The notes: generated by a model from the letters alone, not told the origin. Shown: positions 16,672-26,562, numbered from the stretch's first letter. The stretch is DNA of 56,929 nt from Saprospiraceae bacterium (GCA_016787415.1 JAEUUT010000169.1:1-56929); one strand, 5' to 3'. A program made the numbers and translations.

Positions 16672-19600
16672 TCACTCTGCCACACAAACAACCCGGAGTT
16701 CCGCCTCCCAGCCCTCCTCCCCTACCAGCCGAACCAGGTACCAACCAGCCTCTGGCAGCGAAAATTCGGTTGTTGCGCGGTTTCCCGATGGAATGGCCAT
16801 GAACTGGCTGATCTGGCGCCCTGCCAGATCAAATACAGAGACTTGAAAATGGCCGATCGCCTTCTGACCCACTACCTCAAGTCTCACCGGCTTGCCGGGC
16901 GCCACAGGATTCGGTGAAAGCGCCACCCGGAGCCCGTTGGCCACCAGTCGGGTACCCACCGTAAGTGGCACCACAAATTCAAATACCGTGGCACAAGCAG
17001 TTGAATCCGTCAGGGTAAGTTGATACACCCCGGCCATCAGGTTATCAATAGAAGCGTCTGTAGCGCCGTTGCTCCATAAATACTGAAACGTATCACCCTG
17101 AATGTCAACGGAAATGGCCCCATTGCCCTGCCCGTCGTCGGCAGTGATTTCGGTGTTTTCGAGCACAGGCTCCGGTGCGATGAAAAGGTGCAGCGTCCGG
17201 AGGCTGTCGCAGCCATTCAATGCAGTGAATGTATCGGTATAAATGCCTGTTTCGGTATATCCTTCAAAAGATTGACCTACACAGATGGTCTTAAAAACGG
17301 TTTGCTCTATTTCATCCAGCACGGTCAAATGCAGCACCATCACGCTGTCGCAACTGCGCGCAAAATGCAGGGTGTCGGCGTATGCGCCAGTTTCAGTGTA
17401 GCCCAGGTAATTTTCACCGGCACAGATGGTTTGATAGGTATTTACCACCGGCACAAACCGCGACACATAGGTATAATCAGTAGCGGTACAACCTGAAACT
17501 GTATTTGTTACAGTCATTCGATACGTGCCTGGCCGGTCGAATTCGGGTGTCAGGGTATTCGCGCCGCTGATAATATGGCCGTCCTGTGTATCCCAGTGGA
17601 TAGCTAGGTTCCCACCCTGGCTGGTTGCGCCCAAAAACTGACCAGAGGTGAAACAGGGTAGCGCCGAACTGGAACCGGCGCTGCACACAGGGTTCAGATT
17701 GGTCATGTTCGGAATGTAGTACATGGTGGTGCTTTCACAACCTTCCGGGGTGATCGCAGTAGCAAACCAGTAACCGGGCTGGCTGACTGTCACTTGTGTG
17801 CCACCGTTGATGGTGGTATTGTGGTTGGTCCATTTCACCGTAGATCCGGGTGGCAGGCCCTCTGCACACAAGCGGATGGTGTTGGCAGCCGGACAAGGTG
17901 TACAGTTTTGGATGCTAAATGTAGGAGGCGGTGTTGACTCAAAATGATAATCTGCCCGGCAGGTGTATGGCCCATCCATAGCGGTGAAACGATAGTTTCC
18001 TGCTACGCTGGCCGTTGGCATACTGCCAACCGGATTGTAGAAACCCTGATTTCCCAAAGGATCGATCCAGGAGACAAAGTCGGCATTGGTATTGATGGAA
18101 AACTGTACAGGGTGCGGATTGACACAATCAATTGATTCTAAAGGATATACATTGAGGTGAATATTACTGATATTCAATTGCATGGAAGCCGACTGACGGC
18201 ACAATCCGTTGGTAATGGTGTATGTCACCGTGTGCGGCCCCGGCGAACTGAACCAACTTGGAGAAACCGTACTCGTAAACAGAAAATCCTCGGCGCTCCA
18301 GATGCCGCCTGGCGGATTGGCATAGAGATCAACCGTACCTCCAGGGCAGATGGGTTGCACGGAAGGCAGCACAATGTTATTAGGGCAATCGGAATGATAT
18401 ACCTTGAAGGTTTTCGTCAGGGTTTGGGAGCATCCGGCATTATTCACAACAGTCAGCGTAACAGAGTGGTCGCCCGCGCTCGAAAATGTGGTTACCAGCA
18501 TATTGGAGTCGCTGACCCACTGCCCATCCACCAGCCAGGCAATTGAATCAACGTTGGCAACTGTGGCTGCAATGGTCTGAGGAACGTTTATCATGGCATT
18601 TGAAGGCGCCGTAAAATTCAGGCTCATCACAGGATTACATGCTGGTTCCATCCCATGCGATGCAAGCAGGCTTTTACGTGGCCCATACAAGGCAGACAAC
18701 ATACGTTTGACCTGCCCGGGTGTAAAACGGTACCAGCAAGCCCATTCGGAATAATCCATGTAATTGTCTTTGGGATCAGGCTGGTCGTCGATGAACGGGT
18801 TAAAATAAATATCATCGTCGGCATCCGTAGCACAGGAACTGGTCAATAAACAGTTGTTATCATTAACGTCATGATCTTCCGGTGGCGTATCACACACCTG
18901 ATCGCCCTGCAAATGGCAATTGTCATTGGGACACCCGCCTTCAAACGTGTGCAATAGGTTGAAATAATGCCCTAATTCGTGTGCGGAAACTTTGGCGCTG
19001 TTGCAGGGGTCGGCAGGATTAAACCACACCCCGGCCTCAATAATCGCTCCGTCTGCAGGTTTTCCATGCGAGCCGGCAAGCGTAGAGAGCCCATAGGCGC
19101 CATCACACTGACCATTCAGAATCCAAAAGCAAAACTCTTTTATCAGCCAGATATTGACATAATCCGTGGATGGAAACTTTCCGTCAAAAGCAGTCAAGTA
19201 CATGACATCGGGCCAGCCACCCACAGGAACTGTTGTCAACGTACTCGCATGGCGGGTGATGCCACTGGTTGGGTTATTAAAGGCGTCGCGTTGGGCGAGC
19301 ACAAACTGGATACCTGTCGCTTCGCCGTCGGGGTTGCTGTTGCAGGAAATGCCGGCAAAAGCCTGATTCAGTAAATCGAGACCTGCCTGTACGTCGGCAT
19401 CGCTCAAATTTTCAGCCGTGCCGATCGGGGTGCCAGGCGTGTGCACAACGTGAATGACGATAGGAACCGTTTCGACAGACAAATGGCTTTGTGCAGTGTG
19501 CGCATCCTGTTCGAGGTATTCCAGATAAAAGCGGTCTGCTTCGGTTTGTGCCGTCAAATAGTCGGGATATTCGAGGGCAAGTTGCTGCCGCAACAGGTCG

Positions 19601-19692
19601 GTTCCACACTGAGGGGTAACGTTTTGGCCGTGTACAGGAAGATTGAAAACAAGCAGAAGGAAAAAGGAACAACCGTGTAGAATATGCCGCAT
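16672..19692 (-). CDS. Secreted M43-family zinc metalloprotease with PKD-like domains and T9SS sorting domain
   Basis: The 1006-residue protein has a signal peptide (ending NLPVHGQ) and a propeptide. The metalloprotease domain (about 70-350) carries HELGHYFNLLH (H238, E239, H242, H248) and a downstream Met-turn in the NYMDYSEWACW region, both typical of the pappalysin/M43 group. Then follow Ig/PKD-like domains (FSSAGDHSVTLTVVNNAGCSQTLTKTFKV and similar), two short repeats of the form TICAGENYLGYTETGAYADT / TICVGQSFEGYTETGIYTDT, and a C-terminal T9SS domain (VALSPNPVAPGKPVRLEV onward). It is cysteine-rich. The protein is expected to leave the cell through the T9SS and degrade extracellular proteins or process other surface proteins. 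Confidence 0.93.
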   Translation of the reverse strand: MRHILHGCSFFLLLVFNLPVHGQNVTPQCGTDLLRQQLALEYPDYLTAQTEADRFYLEYLEQDAHTAQSHLSVETVPIVIHVVHTPGTPIGTAENLSDADVQAGLDLLNQAFAGISCNSNPDGEATGIQFVLAQRDAFNNPTSGITRHASTLTTVPVGGWPDVMYLTAFDGKFPSTDYVNIWLIKEFCFWILNGQCDGAYGLSTLAGSHGKPADGAIIEAGVWFNPADPCNSAKVSAHELGHYFNLLHTFEGGCPNDNCHLQGDQVCDTPPEDHDVNDNNCLLTSSCATDADDDIYFNPFIDDQPDPKDNYMDYSEWACWYRFTPGQVKRMLSALYGPRKSLLASHGMEPACNPVMSLNFTAPSNAMINVPQTIAATVANVDSIAWLVDGQWVSDSNMLVTTFSSAGDHSVTLTVVNNAGCSQTLTKTFKVYHSDCPNNIVLPSVQPICPGGTVDLYANPPGGIWSAEDFLFTSTVSPSWFSSPGPHTVTYTITNGLCRQSASMQLNISNIHLNVYPLESIDCVNPHPVQFSINTNADFVSWIDPLGNQGFYNPVGSMPTASVAGNYRFTAMDGPYTCRADYHFESTPPPTFSIQNCTPCPAANTIRLCAEGLPPGSTVKWTNHNTTINGGTQVTVSQPGYWFATAITPEGCESTTMYYIPNMTNLNPVCSAGSSSALPCFTSGQFLGATSQGGNLAIHWDTQDGHIISGANTLTPEFDRPGTYRMTVTNTVSGCTATDYTYVSRFVPVVNTYQTICAGENYLGYTETGAYADTLHFARSCDSVMVLHLTVLDEIEQTVFKTICVGQSFEGYTETGIYTDTFTALNGCDSLRTLHLFIAPEPVLENTEITADDGQGNGAISVDIQGDTFQYLWSNGATDASIDNLMAGVYQLTLTDSTACATVFEFVVPLTVGTRLVANGLRVALSPNPVAPGKPVRLEVVGQKAIGHFQVSVFDLAGRQISQFMAIPSGNRATTEFSLPEAGWYLVRLVGEEGWEAELRVVCVAE

Positions 19693-19892
19693 TTTTCAAT
19701 AATTTTCATGTAAGATACTATGACAGTAGTTTATTGCTGTTTGATGCTGAAAAAATATTTGAAAAGAAAAAACTAAAAAAAATGCATGACATTTGGCTTT
19801 CAGAATTAAAAAAACAAGCCGAAAACCAGCAACCGAAACGATAACAGATCAAGGGTTTCTAACCTCTGTATCTACGACCCTCTTCCAACAGC

Positions 19893-20426
19893 ATGACCAA
19901 AAGCGAATTTGAAAACAAGAGTCTTGTATTCATTGTACTCATCGGGTATATATTAAATTTCATATGTACTTCTATTGGTTATCTGTTTAATGTCGCTTCC
20001 AGCAATGAACTGCTGCATTATGAGATAGCGAATGCATTTGCCATTTCAGCATCTGTGATGGCTGGCCGATATACCGGATTGCGTGGACAACACGTAGCAG
20101 CGTCTGCCTATATTTTGCTGGGTATTGCGCATGGCATTTCCTTGGCATCTTTGAGCAGAGCCGGTATCAATGCGGACAGAGGCGCCATGATGGCCATCCC
20201 CATGATTCCCTCATTTATTTTTATGTTCTGGTGTAGCCTGTATCCGTTGTGGTTGCGGGTAATCGGATTGATTCCTATTGCTCTTTTCTCCCTGGTTTTT
20301 GTAAATGTTCAATCTGGTCAAGCATACTTTGGTATGGTATTAACCTCTGGATATGCCATGCTCCAGATGATCGAGGTCATCTGGGGGATTTATCTTTACA
20401 AAGACTGGAAGCAAAACAGACCGTAA
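19893..20426 (+). CDS. Small integral membrane protein, function unknown
   Basis: The 177-residue protein has about five hydrophobic helices (roughly 11-33, 45-60, 70-90, 103-140 as two, 146-168). No charged or metal-binding motif points to a function. It lies divergent from the M43 protease across a 200-nt spacer that holds no recognisable promoter box, and 35 nt before a second small membrane protein. I do not recognise the family. Confidence 0.65.
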   Translation: MTKSEFENKSLVFIVLIGYILNFICTSIGYLFNVASSNELLHYEIANAFAISASVMAGRYTGLRGQHVAASAYILLGIAHGISLASLSRAGINADRGAMMAIPMIPSFIFMFWCSLYPLWLRVIGLIPIALFSLVFVNVQSGQAYFGMVLTSGYAMLQMIEVIWGIYLYKDWKQNRP

Positions 20427-20461
20427 ATACTCTATTTCATCATGCTTTAACCTTTTCGCTC

Positions 20462-20854
20462 ATGCGCTTTTTCCTCTCCAATTTCAAATGGATTATGCTT
20501 GTGTCCGGGCTTCTGACCTGTACCATGTTCCAGGCTTTTATCTCGCCTCAATCCTCCTTGCAGTCCAATTTTGGGCAAACTATAGACGGCAACCTCTCCG
20601 AAATCATCGTTCGGAACTGGGGCGCTCTGATTGGTTTGATGGGCATCATGCTTATCTATGGGGCCTTTAATGAAACCGTCAGACGATTTGTCCTTGTGAT
20701 AGCCGGAAGCAGCAAGATTATCTTCATCCTGTTACTCCTTACTTCAAAGGAAAATTATCTGGGCTTTGGGGCAGGAACAGCGGTGATTGCCGATTCGATT
20801 ATGGTAGCGCTGTATGTCGTGTATCTTTTGCTCACGATGAAGCGGAGTAGTTAA
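20462..20854 (+). CDS. Small integral membrane protein, function unknown
   Basis: The 130-residue protein has four predicted membrane helices (about 9-27, 50-68, 73-92, 103-124). The start ATG 20462 begins MRFFLSNFKWIMLVSGLL, a sensible first helix; the frame extends upstream into the preceding gene but in a different reading. With the preceding gene it may form a two-gene unit. No family is recognised; the four-helix layout resembles small DoxX/DUF-type membrane proteins only in a general way. Confidence 0.6.
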   Translation: MRFFLSNFKWIMLVSGLLTCTMFQAFISPQSSLQSNFGQTIDGNLSEIIVRNWGALIGLMGIMLIYGAFNETVRRFVLVIAGSSKIIFILLLLTSKENYLGFGAGTAVIADSIMVALYVVYLLLTMKRSS

Positions 20855-20915
20855 CGAACCTCGATCCCCCCTTGATTGACAACCTGGAAAACATAAGAAA
20901 TAAAAAGGGACGTAA

Positions 20916-20951
20916 ATAAAAAGCCTTCCAGGTTTTCGAAACCTGGAAGGC
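20916..20951 (-). terminator. Intrinsic terminator of the ABM-like protein gene
   Basis: A 13-bp perfect stem (GCCTTCCAGGTTT with AAACCTGGAAGGC, loop TCG, 20923-20951) is followed on the minus strand by CTTTTTATTTA. It lies 21 nt beyond the stop codon at 20972. A partial copy of the arm, AACCTGGAA, also occurs at 20881-20889. Confidence 0.85.
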
Positions 20952-20971
20952 GGGATGTCAAAAAAGGCGGC

Positions 20972-21775
20972 TTATTTTGTACCGTCTACCTGTTCCCAAA
21001 GTTCCATGGATAAAACCTTGCGTACGTCCAAAAACTGTTTTTGAAACAAATCATAGGACAGGTAAGGATATATTTTTTTGAATTCTGTGACAAAAGTGTC
21101 GTCCATGCTGCCTACGGCATCTGATAAGGATTTGTATTGCTGAATAATGGCAAAGTCATTCAGATCGGGGTTATTGGGGAATACACGCTGCCAGACGGTA
21201 CGATCCATCAGTTTACCCGATTTTATGGCTTCGGCTATGAGCGGTACCGATTGTTGCAGCAAAGCCAGATAGTCCCTGCCTTTCCCAGGCATCGCTTCGA
21301 CGCCCATGACGCGCAGGTATTTTGCTTCTTTGCCCTGCGGCGAGGAGCCTTTAAACTTAAACAAACTCCGGCTTACAGTATTTCGCACCTTGTTGCTATT
21401 CATAATAATGTCCGCATCTTCTTTGGACAGCCCTTTTGCGAAGTCCGCAAAATCCAAGGCGTCATAACTCTCAATACTGGCAACAGTCCGGTGGCCAATG
21501 ACTGAGATATAATCGTAAGAAGCATCGGTTCCCATCGGGAAACTGCGTTTGTACAACCTCCAATACATGATTTCACCCTTGGCCTGGCGATCCTGCAAGA
21601 CTTTTGCCCATACTTGGTGTAGTTTGGTGTACGCCTCTCCCATGCCGGGTAGCACTTTGGCATAACGGACAACCACATAAAAGGAATCAGTGGAAGCAAA
21701 TGGCTGGTTTTGTGCTTGCAGCGGATTGGTCATGATGACAAAAAGCAGCGCTGCGAGGGAAAATAGATTTCTCAT
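20972..21775 (-). CDS. Exported protein with two ABM/NIPSNAP-like repeats
   Basis: The 267-residue protein has a signal peptide (MRNLFSLAALLFVIMTNPLQA, then Q). The mature part contains two related units: YVVVRYAKVLPGMGEAYTKL onward, with WRLYKRSFP and YDYISVIGH, and YLRVMGVEAMPGKGRDYLAL onward, with RTVWQRVFP and FAIIQQYKS. The pattern (strand, helix starting at PGxG, strand, strand) is that of dimeric alpha/beta-barrel ferredoxin-like domains such as ABM or NIPSNAP, duplicated in one chain. Family and fold are inferred from this pattern; no heme or substrate residue can be named. The start at 21775 was chosen for the signal peptide. Confidence 0.7.
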   Translation of the reverse strand: MRNLFSLAALLFVIMTNPLQAQNQPFASTDSFYVVVRYAKVLPGMGEAYTKLHQVWAKVLQDRQAKGEIMYWRLYKRSFPMGTDASYDYISVIGHRTVASIESYDALDFADFAKGLSKEDADIIMNSNKVRNTVSRSLFKFKGSSPQGKEAKYLRVMGVEAMPGKGRDYLALLQQSVPLIAEAIKSGKLMDRTVWQRVFPNNPDLNDFAIIQQYKSLSDAVGSMDDTFVTEFKKIYPYLSYDLFQKQFLDVRKVLSMELWEQVDGTK

Positions 21776-21980
21776 GTTTATGCATTTAGTTTTACAATGT
21801 GAAAATGGCCCCTTCCGGAACTGCAACAAAGGTGTGGGCAGACCGGAGTAGCGGGCTACCAATCATCGTTCAAACACTACCATTCAGGTTGCATGCAGCG
21901 TTTTTTCTCTACTGATTATGTTGCAAGGTGGGATGCTATTTTTTTATAACTTATTGATAATAATATAAATACATGTTGCA

Positions 21981-24900
21981 TTAGCGCACTTTCATGGGGC
22001 GCTCGCCGAATTCTTCCAAAAACGCATCCGAGAAATAGTTGAGCGAAGAGAAACCCACCTCGTATGCAATTTCAGAAACCGTAAGCGTGGTATTCAGCAG
22101 CATTTGTTTACCTTGGTGCAGGCGGATTGAGCGAATGAAGAGGCTGGGTGATTTACCCGTCAAGGCTTTGACTTTGCGGTAAATCTGGCTTCGACTCATA
22201 GCCAGGGCGCGTTCGAGTTGCGGCATTTCAAAATCAGCATCGGAGAGATTCTTTTCTACCAAGGCCCGAACCTTTTGCAGAAAACTATCCTCCGGGTCGG
22301 GTTCTGTCAATGGAGGCAGGGTGGAGACGAGCACATTTTGCTGGTATTTGGACTGAAGATTTCGCCGCGATTCGAGCAGGTTTTCCAGCGTTACCAACAG
22401 TTCTTCCTGATGAAAAGGTTTGGACAGGTAGGCGTCAGCACCTTTGCGCAATCCGGCCAGGCGGCTCTGTATATCCGCCTTGGCTGTGAGCAAAACGATC
22501 GGTATATGGCTTGTACGTTCATCATTTTTAAGGGTTTCCAACACTTCGAAACCATCTTTATAAGGCATCATCACGTCGCTTACTATGAGGTCGGGGACGT
22601 TTTCAAGCGCCTCGTCTATGCCAGCCTGGCCGTTGTAGGCGAATTGGAGGTAATAATGCTCTTTCAGGCAGGTGCTGAGGTATTCGACTACATCCGGGTT
22701 GTCTTCCACCAAAAGGATGGTCGGGGCCGTGAGGGGGTGCTTTTGAGTCGGCAGTTCCCGGTGAATACCTTGTTGTTTAGCAAGGGAGAGCCTCCAGACT
22801 TCTGCCTTGATGTTGGCTCCTTTGGCCGTCAAGGCTCCGTTGTTTGTGATCGGCAAGCGCACCAGGAAAGTGCTGCCCACCCCTACCCTGCTTTCCGCTG
22901 TTATTTCGCCGCCCATGAGTTTCACTAATTCCCGGGTCAGCGATAGCCCAATACCTGTCCCGCCGGTCTTGGAGTGTTCCTGATTTTTGGCCTGAAAAAA
23001 TCGTTCAAACACGTGTGGCAGTTCTTCGGGCGGGATTCCCGCCCCCGAATCAGCCACCGAGATGTGTAGCCATTGGTCCTTCACATCAGCGCGAATGACG
23101 ACCCTGCCCCCGGAAGGCGTAAATTTGATCGCATTCGACAGCAGGTTGTGGATGATTTGTAAGAAACGTTCGGGATCGTAGTCCATCACAATCTTTGATT
23201 GTTCGCTTTCGACACGGAGTATCAGATTTTGTGCATTGGCCAACGAGTGCAGGCTTTCGGTTACATACTGAATGAATGTGAGAACATCCCCCTGGATGTA
23301 ATTCATTTTCAGGGAATTCGACTCCAGTTTTGCCAGGTCAAGTATCTGATTGACAAGTCGGAGCAGGTTCTCTCCGTTGCGTTTGATCAGGCCGAGCATA
23401 TTGCGTTGGGGTTCGTTGGTTTCGTTTTTTGCCAACTGTTCGCTCATACCCAACATAACGGTGAGCGGCGTTCTGAATTCGTGGGTGATATTGGTAAAAA
23501 ACCGGCTTTTGAAGTCGTCAAGTTCTTTCAGCCGATGTTTTTCCTGCTCGGACAAGCGGCGGTTGAGCAAGTATTGATAATACCGCCAGGCAGCGGCGGC
23601 CAATATCCCCAAGTATAGCAGCCAGGCCCACCAGGAAGCCCACCACGGTGGCCGGATAGTGAAACGCAATTCGGCAGCCTGCTCACTCCAAACACCGGCG
23701 TTGTTGCTACCCATCACCCTGAAGGTGTAGGTTCCCGGCGCCAGATTGGCAAACTGGATGCTGTTTTTATTTCCCAGGGGCACCCAGTCTTTATCCACGC
23801 CCACGAGTTGGTAGCGATACTGATTTTGTGCCGAATTGGTAAATTCAAGCGCTGCAAAATCAAAGGTCAGCAAGTTTTGCTCGTGGGTAAGCGCGAGGTA
23901 TGATTGTCCGCTTATATCGTATGGCTGATTATTCACAAACAAGCCGACAATACGGGTTGGAGGAACAACCGGATTAAAACGCAGGCTGTCCGGGTGAAAT
24001 ACCGTCAGCCCATTGATTCCCCCAAAAATCAGGGTGCCATTGCTGCTTTTTAGGTAACTTGAACTGTTAAATTCATTATCCTGCAAGCCATCGGCCATCG
24101 TAAAGTTCCTGGTCGTTTCAGCGCGAACATCGAAGCGGCACAGACCTTTGTTGGTACTCAGCCAGATAAATCCAGGTTGAGCGTTATTTTTTGGAGCATT
24201 TTCGGCTAAGACGCCATACACCACATTGTCGGGAAGCCCTTGCGCAGTGCTGTATTGTTTAAATTTTCCTGTTTTTTTATCCAGGCGATTAAGCCCAGCC
24301 GTAGTACCCAGCCACAGGTAATGATTGCGGTCGAGCGGATCGTCGGCAGCGCTCAGCACCGTGTTGGAAGATAAAGAAGTGTGGTCTTTCGGGTTGTTGA
24401 CGAAATACTCAAATTGGTACTTGTCGTCGGAAAGGGTTGCTTTTATCAAGCCTTCAAAACCGAATATCCAAATGGAGCCTTCTGCATCTTTCCAAAAGAA
24501 ATGAGAAAATTCAGAACGCTGTTGCAAGGGCGTTTTGAAAGCGAACAGCCGAGATTGTGCGGTCGCAGGATCGAGTACGTGTAAACCTTCTTTGCTGACA
24601 CTAAGCAGTTTATTGCTGGCATCGAGGCATAAGCCAAGCCCTTCCAGGGGAAATGTCCGAAGTTCTTTGGTATGGGCATCTCTGCGATACAAAAACCGGG
24701 TATAGTCATACGACCAGCAATTACCGTCCCGGTCATAGAGCACGGTTAATGGTGGTGTGTATGCACCATGAAGCGACGACAGGGACTGATCGGGCGTACT
24801 TTGGTCAAAATAGGCGGAATGGTACAGTTTGCCAGGTTCGGCTGAGGTGATGAATTTGCCATCCGGGGTTTCGAAGATCTTGCGTTGGGTAGTATGAGGA

Positions 24901-25976
24901 AGAAAACTACGGAAAGTAGCATGTTGAGGATTGATCTTGATGACACCAAAACCATCGGTACCAACCCAAAGCATGCCGCTCCGATCCATAAATGTAGTTG
25001 TAATGCGGCCGTGCTCATATTGCGGGAAGAAGGTCTCGAACGGATATTGAACTTCAGCAGCCTCCTTGCGCTGGTACTTTTGTATCTGATACTTTTTCAA
25101 GATTTTATCCTGAATAATCCACAACTCCCCGTTATAGAGCCACCATGCATAATATGCGCCTGGCAAAATTTGCGCTTGTTTTATCCCTGCCTGTTCGTCC
25201 CAAATAAAGATTTGCGAGCCATTCCTTTCATTTGTATTGCTCACATTGACATCCATCCATATTTTACCCTCAGGGCCCTGGATCAAGCGGTTTATTTCAG
25301 ATGCAGCATTTCCTACTACATCTATCTTTCCGCTGCCTTGATCAAGCCGCCACAAACCAGCACTCGTTGCTATCAGTGGTTTATAGTTTTTGGTAAAAAG
25401 AAGGCAATTTATCCGTATCGGTTTACCAGACTCGTCTTTCAAGGAAGGTAAAAGATACGTTTTATATGGCAGGTCAATATTGGCATTACCTTGTTGAAAC
25501 GCCTTTTCCAGTACGTCTTTTTGGATACTGAATTGAAGAAGTCGGTCATCCAGAACGCACCAGATAGTACCATCGTTATGATCTTCAAATACCTGCCAGT
25601 TAACAATCGGTTTATCTCCGTAAACTAAATGGAAAAAGCGTCCGCTGTGCGGATCAAACACGTCGATACCATTCAGAAGTTGAATCCATATCCAGCCGCG
25701 CCTGTCTTCCTCCAGGCCAAATACATAGCCTTCACCGATGGAATATGGATTAAAGGGATCGTGCGAGAATACCTTGAAGCGGGAGCCGTCGTAGCGATTC
25801 AGCCCGTCCTTGGTACCGATCCAGATGAAACCGTCCCGGCTTTGAATGATATTGAACACCAGACCCTGTGAAAGACCGTCTGCCGTGGTGAGGTGTTGAT
25901 AACTCAACTTTACCTGGCTGTACAACGGAGCATTACACAGCAGCAGGAACAGGATGACCGACTTAATATTATTCAA
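21981..25976 (-). CDS. Hybrid two-component system regulator (HTCS): sensor propeller, histidine kinase, receiver and AraC-type DNA-binding domain
   Basis: The 1331-residue protein has a signal peptide (MNNIKSVILFLLLCNAPLYS, then Q), a periplasmic pair of seven-bladed propellers (repeats such as GLSQGLVFNIIQSRDGFIWIGT, about 25-700), a Y_Y_Y domain (about 710-775) and a membrane helix (WWAWLLYLGILAAAAWRYY). The HisKA domain has H832 in NITHEFRTP. The HATPase has NLLSNAIKFTP, DSGAGIP and GGTGIGLSL. A receiver has D1134 in LIVSDVMMP. A C-terminal AraC helix-turn-helix follows (about 1225-1331, VSEIAYEVGFSSLNYFSDAF). All parts of a phosphorelay to DNA are in one chain. HTCS proteins usually sense polysaccharide fragments and control a neighbouring uptake locus, but no SusC/SusD pair is seen beside it here. 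Confidence 0.96.
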   Translation of the reverse strand: MNNIKSVILFLLLCNAPLYSQVKLSYQHLTTADGLSQGLVFNIIQSRDGFIWIGTKDGLNRYDGSRFKVFSHDPFNPYSIGEGYVFGLEEDRRGWIWIQLLNGIDVFDPHSGRFFHLVYGDKPIVNWQVFEDHNDGTIWCVLDDRLLQFSIQKDVLEKAFQQGNANIDLPYKTYLLPSLKDESGKPIRINCLLFTKNYKPLIATSAGLWRLDQGSGKIDVVGNAASEINRLIQGPEGKIWMDVNVSNTNERNGSQIFIWDEQAGIKQAQILPGAYYAWWLYNGELWIIQDKILKKYQIQKYQRKEAAEVQYPFETFFPQYEHGRITTTFMDRSGMLWVGTDGFGVIKINPQHATFRSFLPHTTQRKIFETPDGKFITSAEPGKLYHSAYFDQSTPDQSLSSLHGAYTPPLTVLYDRDGNCWSYDYTRFLYRRDAHTKELRTFPLEGLGLCLDASNKLLSVSKEGLHVLDPATAQSRLFAFKTPLQQRSEFSHFFWKDAEGSIWIFGFEGLIKATLSDDKYQFEYFVNNPKDHTSLSSNTVLSAADDPLDRNHYLWLGTTAGLNRLDKKTGKFKQYSTAQGLPDNVVYGVLAENAPKNNAQPGFIWLSTNKGLCRFDVRAETTRNFTMADGLQDNEFNSSSYLKSSNGTLIFGGINGLTVFHPDSLRFNPVVPPTRIVGLFVNNQPYDISGQSYLALTHEQNLLTFDFAALEFTNSAQNQYRYQLVGVDKDWVPLGNKNSIQFANLAPGTYTFRVMGSNNAGVWSEQAAELRFTIRPPWWASWWAWLLYLGILAAAAWRYYQYLLNRRLSEQEKHRLKELDDFKSRFFTNITHEFRTPLTVMLGMSEQLAKNETNEPQRNMLGLIKRNGENLLRLVNQILDLAKLESNSLKMNYIQGDVLTFIQYVTESLHSLANAQNLILRVESEQSKIVMDYDPERFLQIIHNLLSNAIKFTPSGGRVVIRADVKDQWLHISVADSGAGIPPEELPHVFERFFQAKNQEHSKTGGTGIGLSLTRELVKLMGGEITAESRVGVGSTFLVRLPITNNGALTAKGANIKAEVWRLSLAKQQGIHRELPTQKHPLTAPTILLVEDNPDVVEYLSTCLKEHYYLQFAYNGQAGIDEALENVPDLIVSDVMMPYKDGFEVLETLKNDERTSHIPIVLLTAKADIQSRLAGLRKGADAYLSKPFHQEELLVTLENLLESRRNLQSKYQQNVLVSTLPPLTEPDPEDSFLQKVRALVEKNLSDADFEMPQLERALAMSRSQIYRKVKALTGKSPSLFIRSIRLHQGKQMLLNTTLTVSEIAYEVGFSSLNYFSDAFLEEFGERPMKVR

Positions 25977-26000
25977 ATCATTGAAAGGTTAATGACCGCG

Positions 26001-26008
26001 CAAATATA
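26001..26008 (-). promoter_or_regulatory. Bacteroidota-type promoter box for the HTCS gene
   Basis: On the minus strand this reads TATATTTG, fitting TAnnTTTG, 24 nt before the HTCS start codon at 25976. Confidence 0.6.
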
Positions 26009-26091
26009 CCCGAAAACACCTTGTTACATGTCATGAAACAGGGCATGCTCCGAATTACTTTCCAACGATGCGATTAACCTCTCCGCCTTCT

Positions 26092-26562
26092 CTAAATCAC
26101 CTTATCCGCACAGCACGAAGACGCAAACGCATCAGGCTTGGCTTTGAAAACAAAACCCATGCTCAGGATATAGCCCATGGCTTCCTTAAGCGCTGTGTTG
26201 CTCTCGAAGTTCGGGTCGGTATTGATGTCGGCGTGTACTTCCAGCGCTACATCGTATTCATCGAGCAGGTGGCAAAGGGAATATGCCACTTCTACCGAAC
26301 GGCCCACTTCCAAGATCATGCGTTCGCGCAGGGTCATTTTGCGCATGTTTTTATCATTGGAAATGAACATGAACCCGCCGCGTTTTTCCCGAAGGAACAC
26401 AATCACCGTGGCAAAATGCACCTCTTCACCGATTACCTGAGAGTCGGTGCCAATGCACACCTTGAGTCGATAGCCTTCGGCTTGTTCGCGCTTGATCGTC
26501 TCTTCTACTGCATTCAGCAATGGCTGCGAGATGCGCTGGCCATTGAGTCTTCTCCATTCCAT
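26092..26562 (-). CDS. YkuK-type ribonuclease H-like protein (DUF458)
   Basis: The 156-residue protein matches the DUF458/YkuK family: VCIGTDSQVIGEEVHFATVIVF near the N-terminus contains the first acidic residue of an RNase H fold, and LEVHADINTDPNFESNTALKEAMGYILSMGF the later acidic residues. Family function is not established; the fold suggests a nuclease or nucleic-acid binding protein in the cytoplasm. It is convergent with nothing and stands upstream of the HTCS gene on the same strand with about 115 nt between. Confidence 0.85.
   Translation of the reverse strand: MEWRRLNGQRISQPLLNAVEETIKREQAEGYRLKVCIGTDSQVIGEEVHFATVIVFLREKRGGFMFISNDKNMRKMTLRERMILEVGRSVEVAYSLCHLLDEYDVALEVHADINTDPNFESNTALKEAMGYILSMGFVFKAKPDAFASSCCADKVI

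Noticed and set aside
19693..19892. Promoter region of the divergent M43 protease and membrane protein genes
   Set aside because: The 200-nt spacer is AT-rich but has no TAnnTTTG box on either strand that I could find; nothing specific can be annotated.
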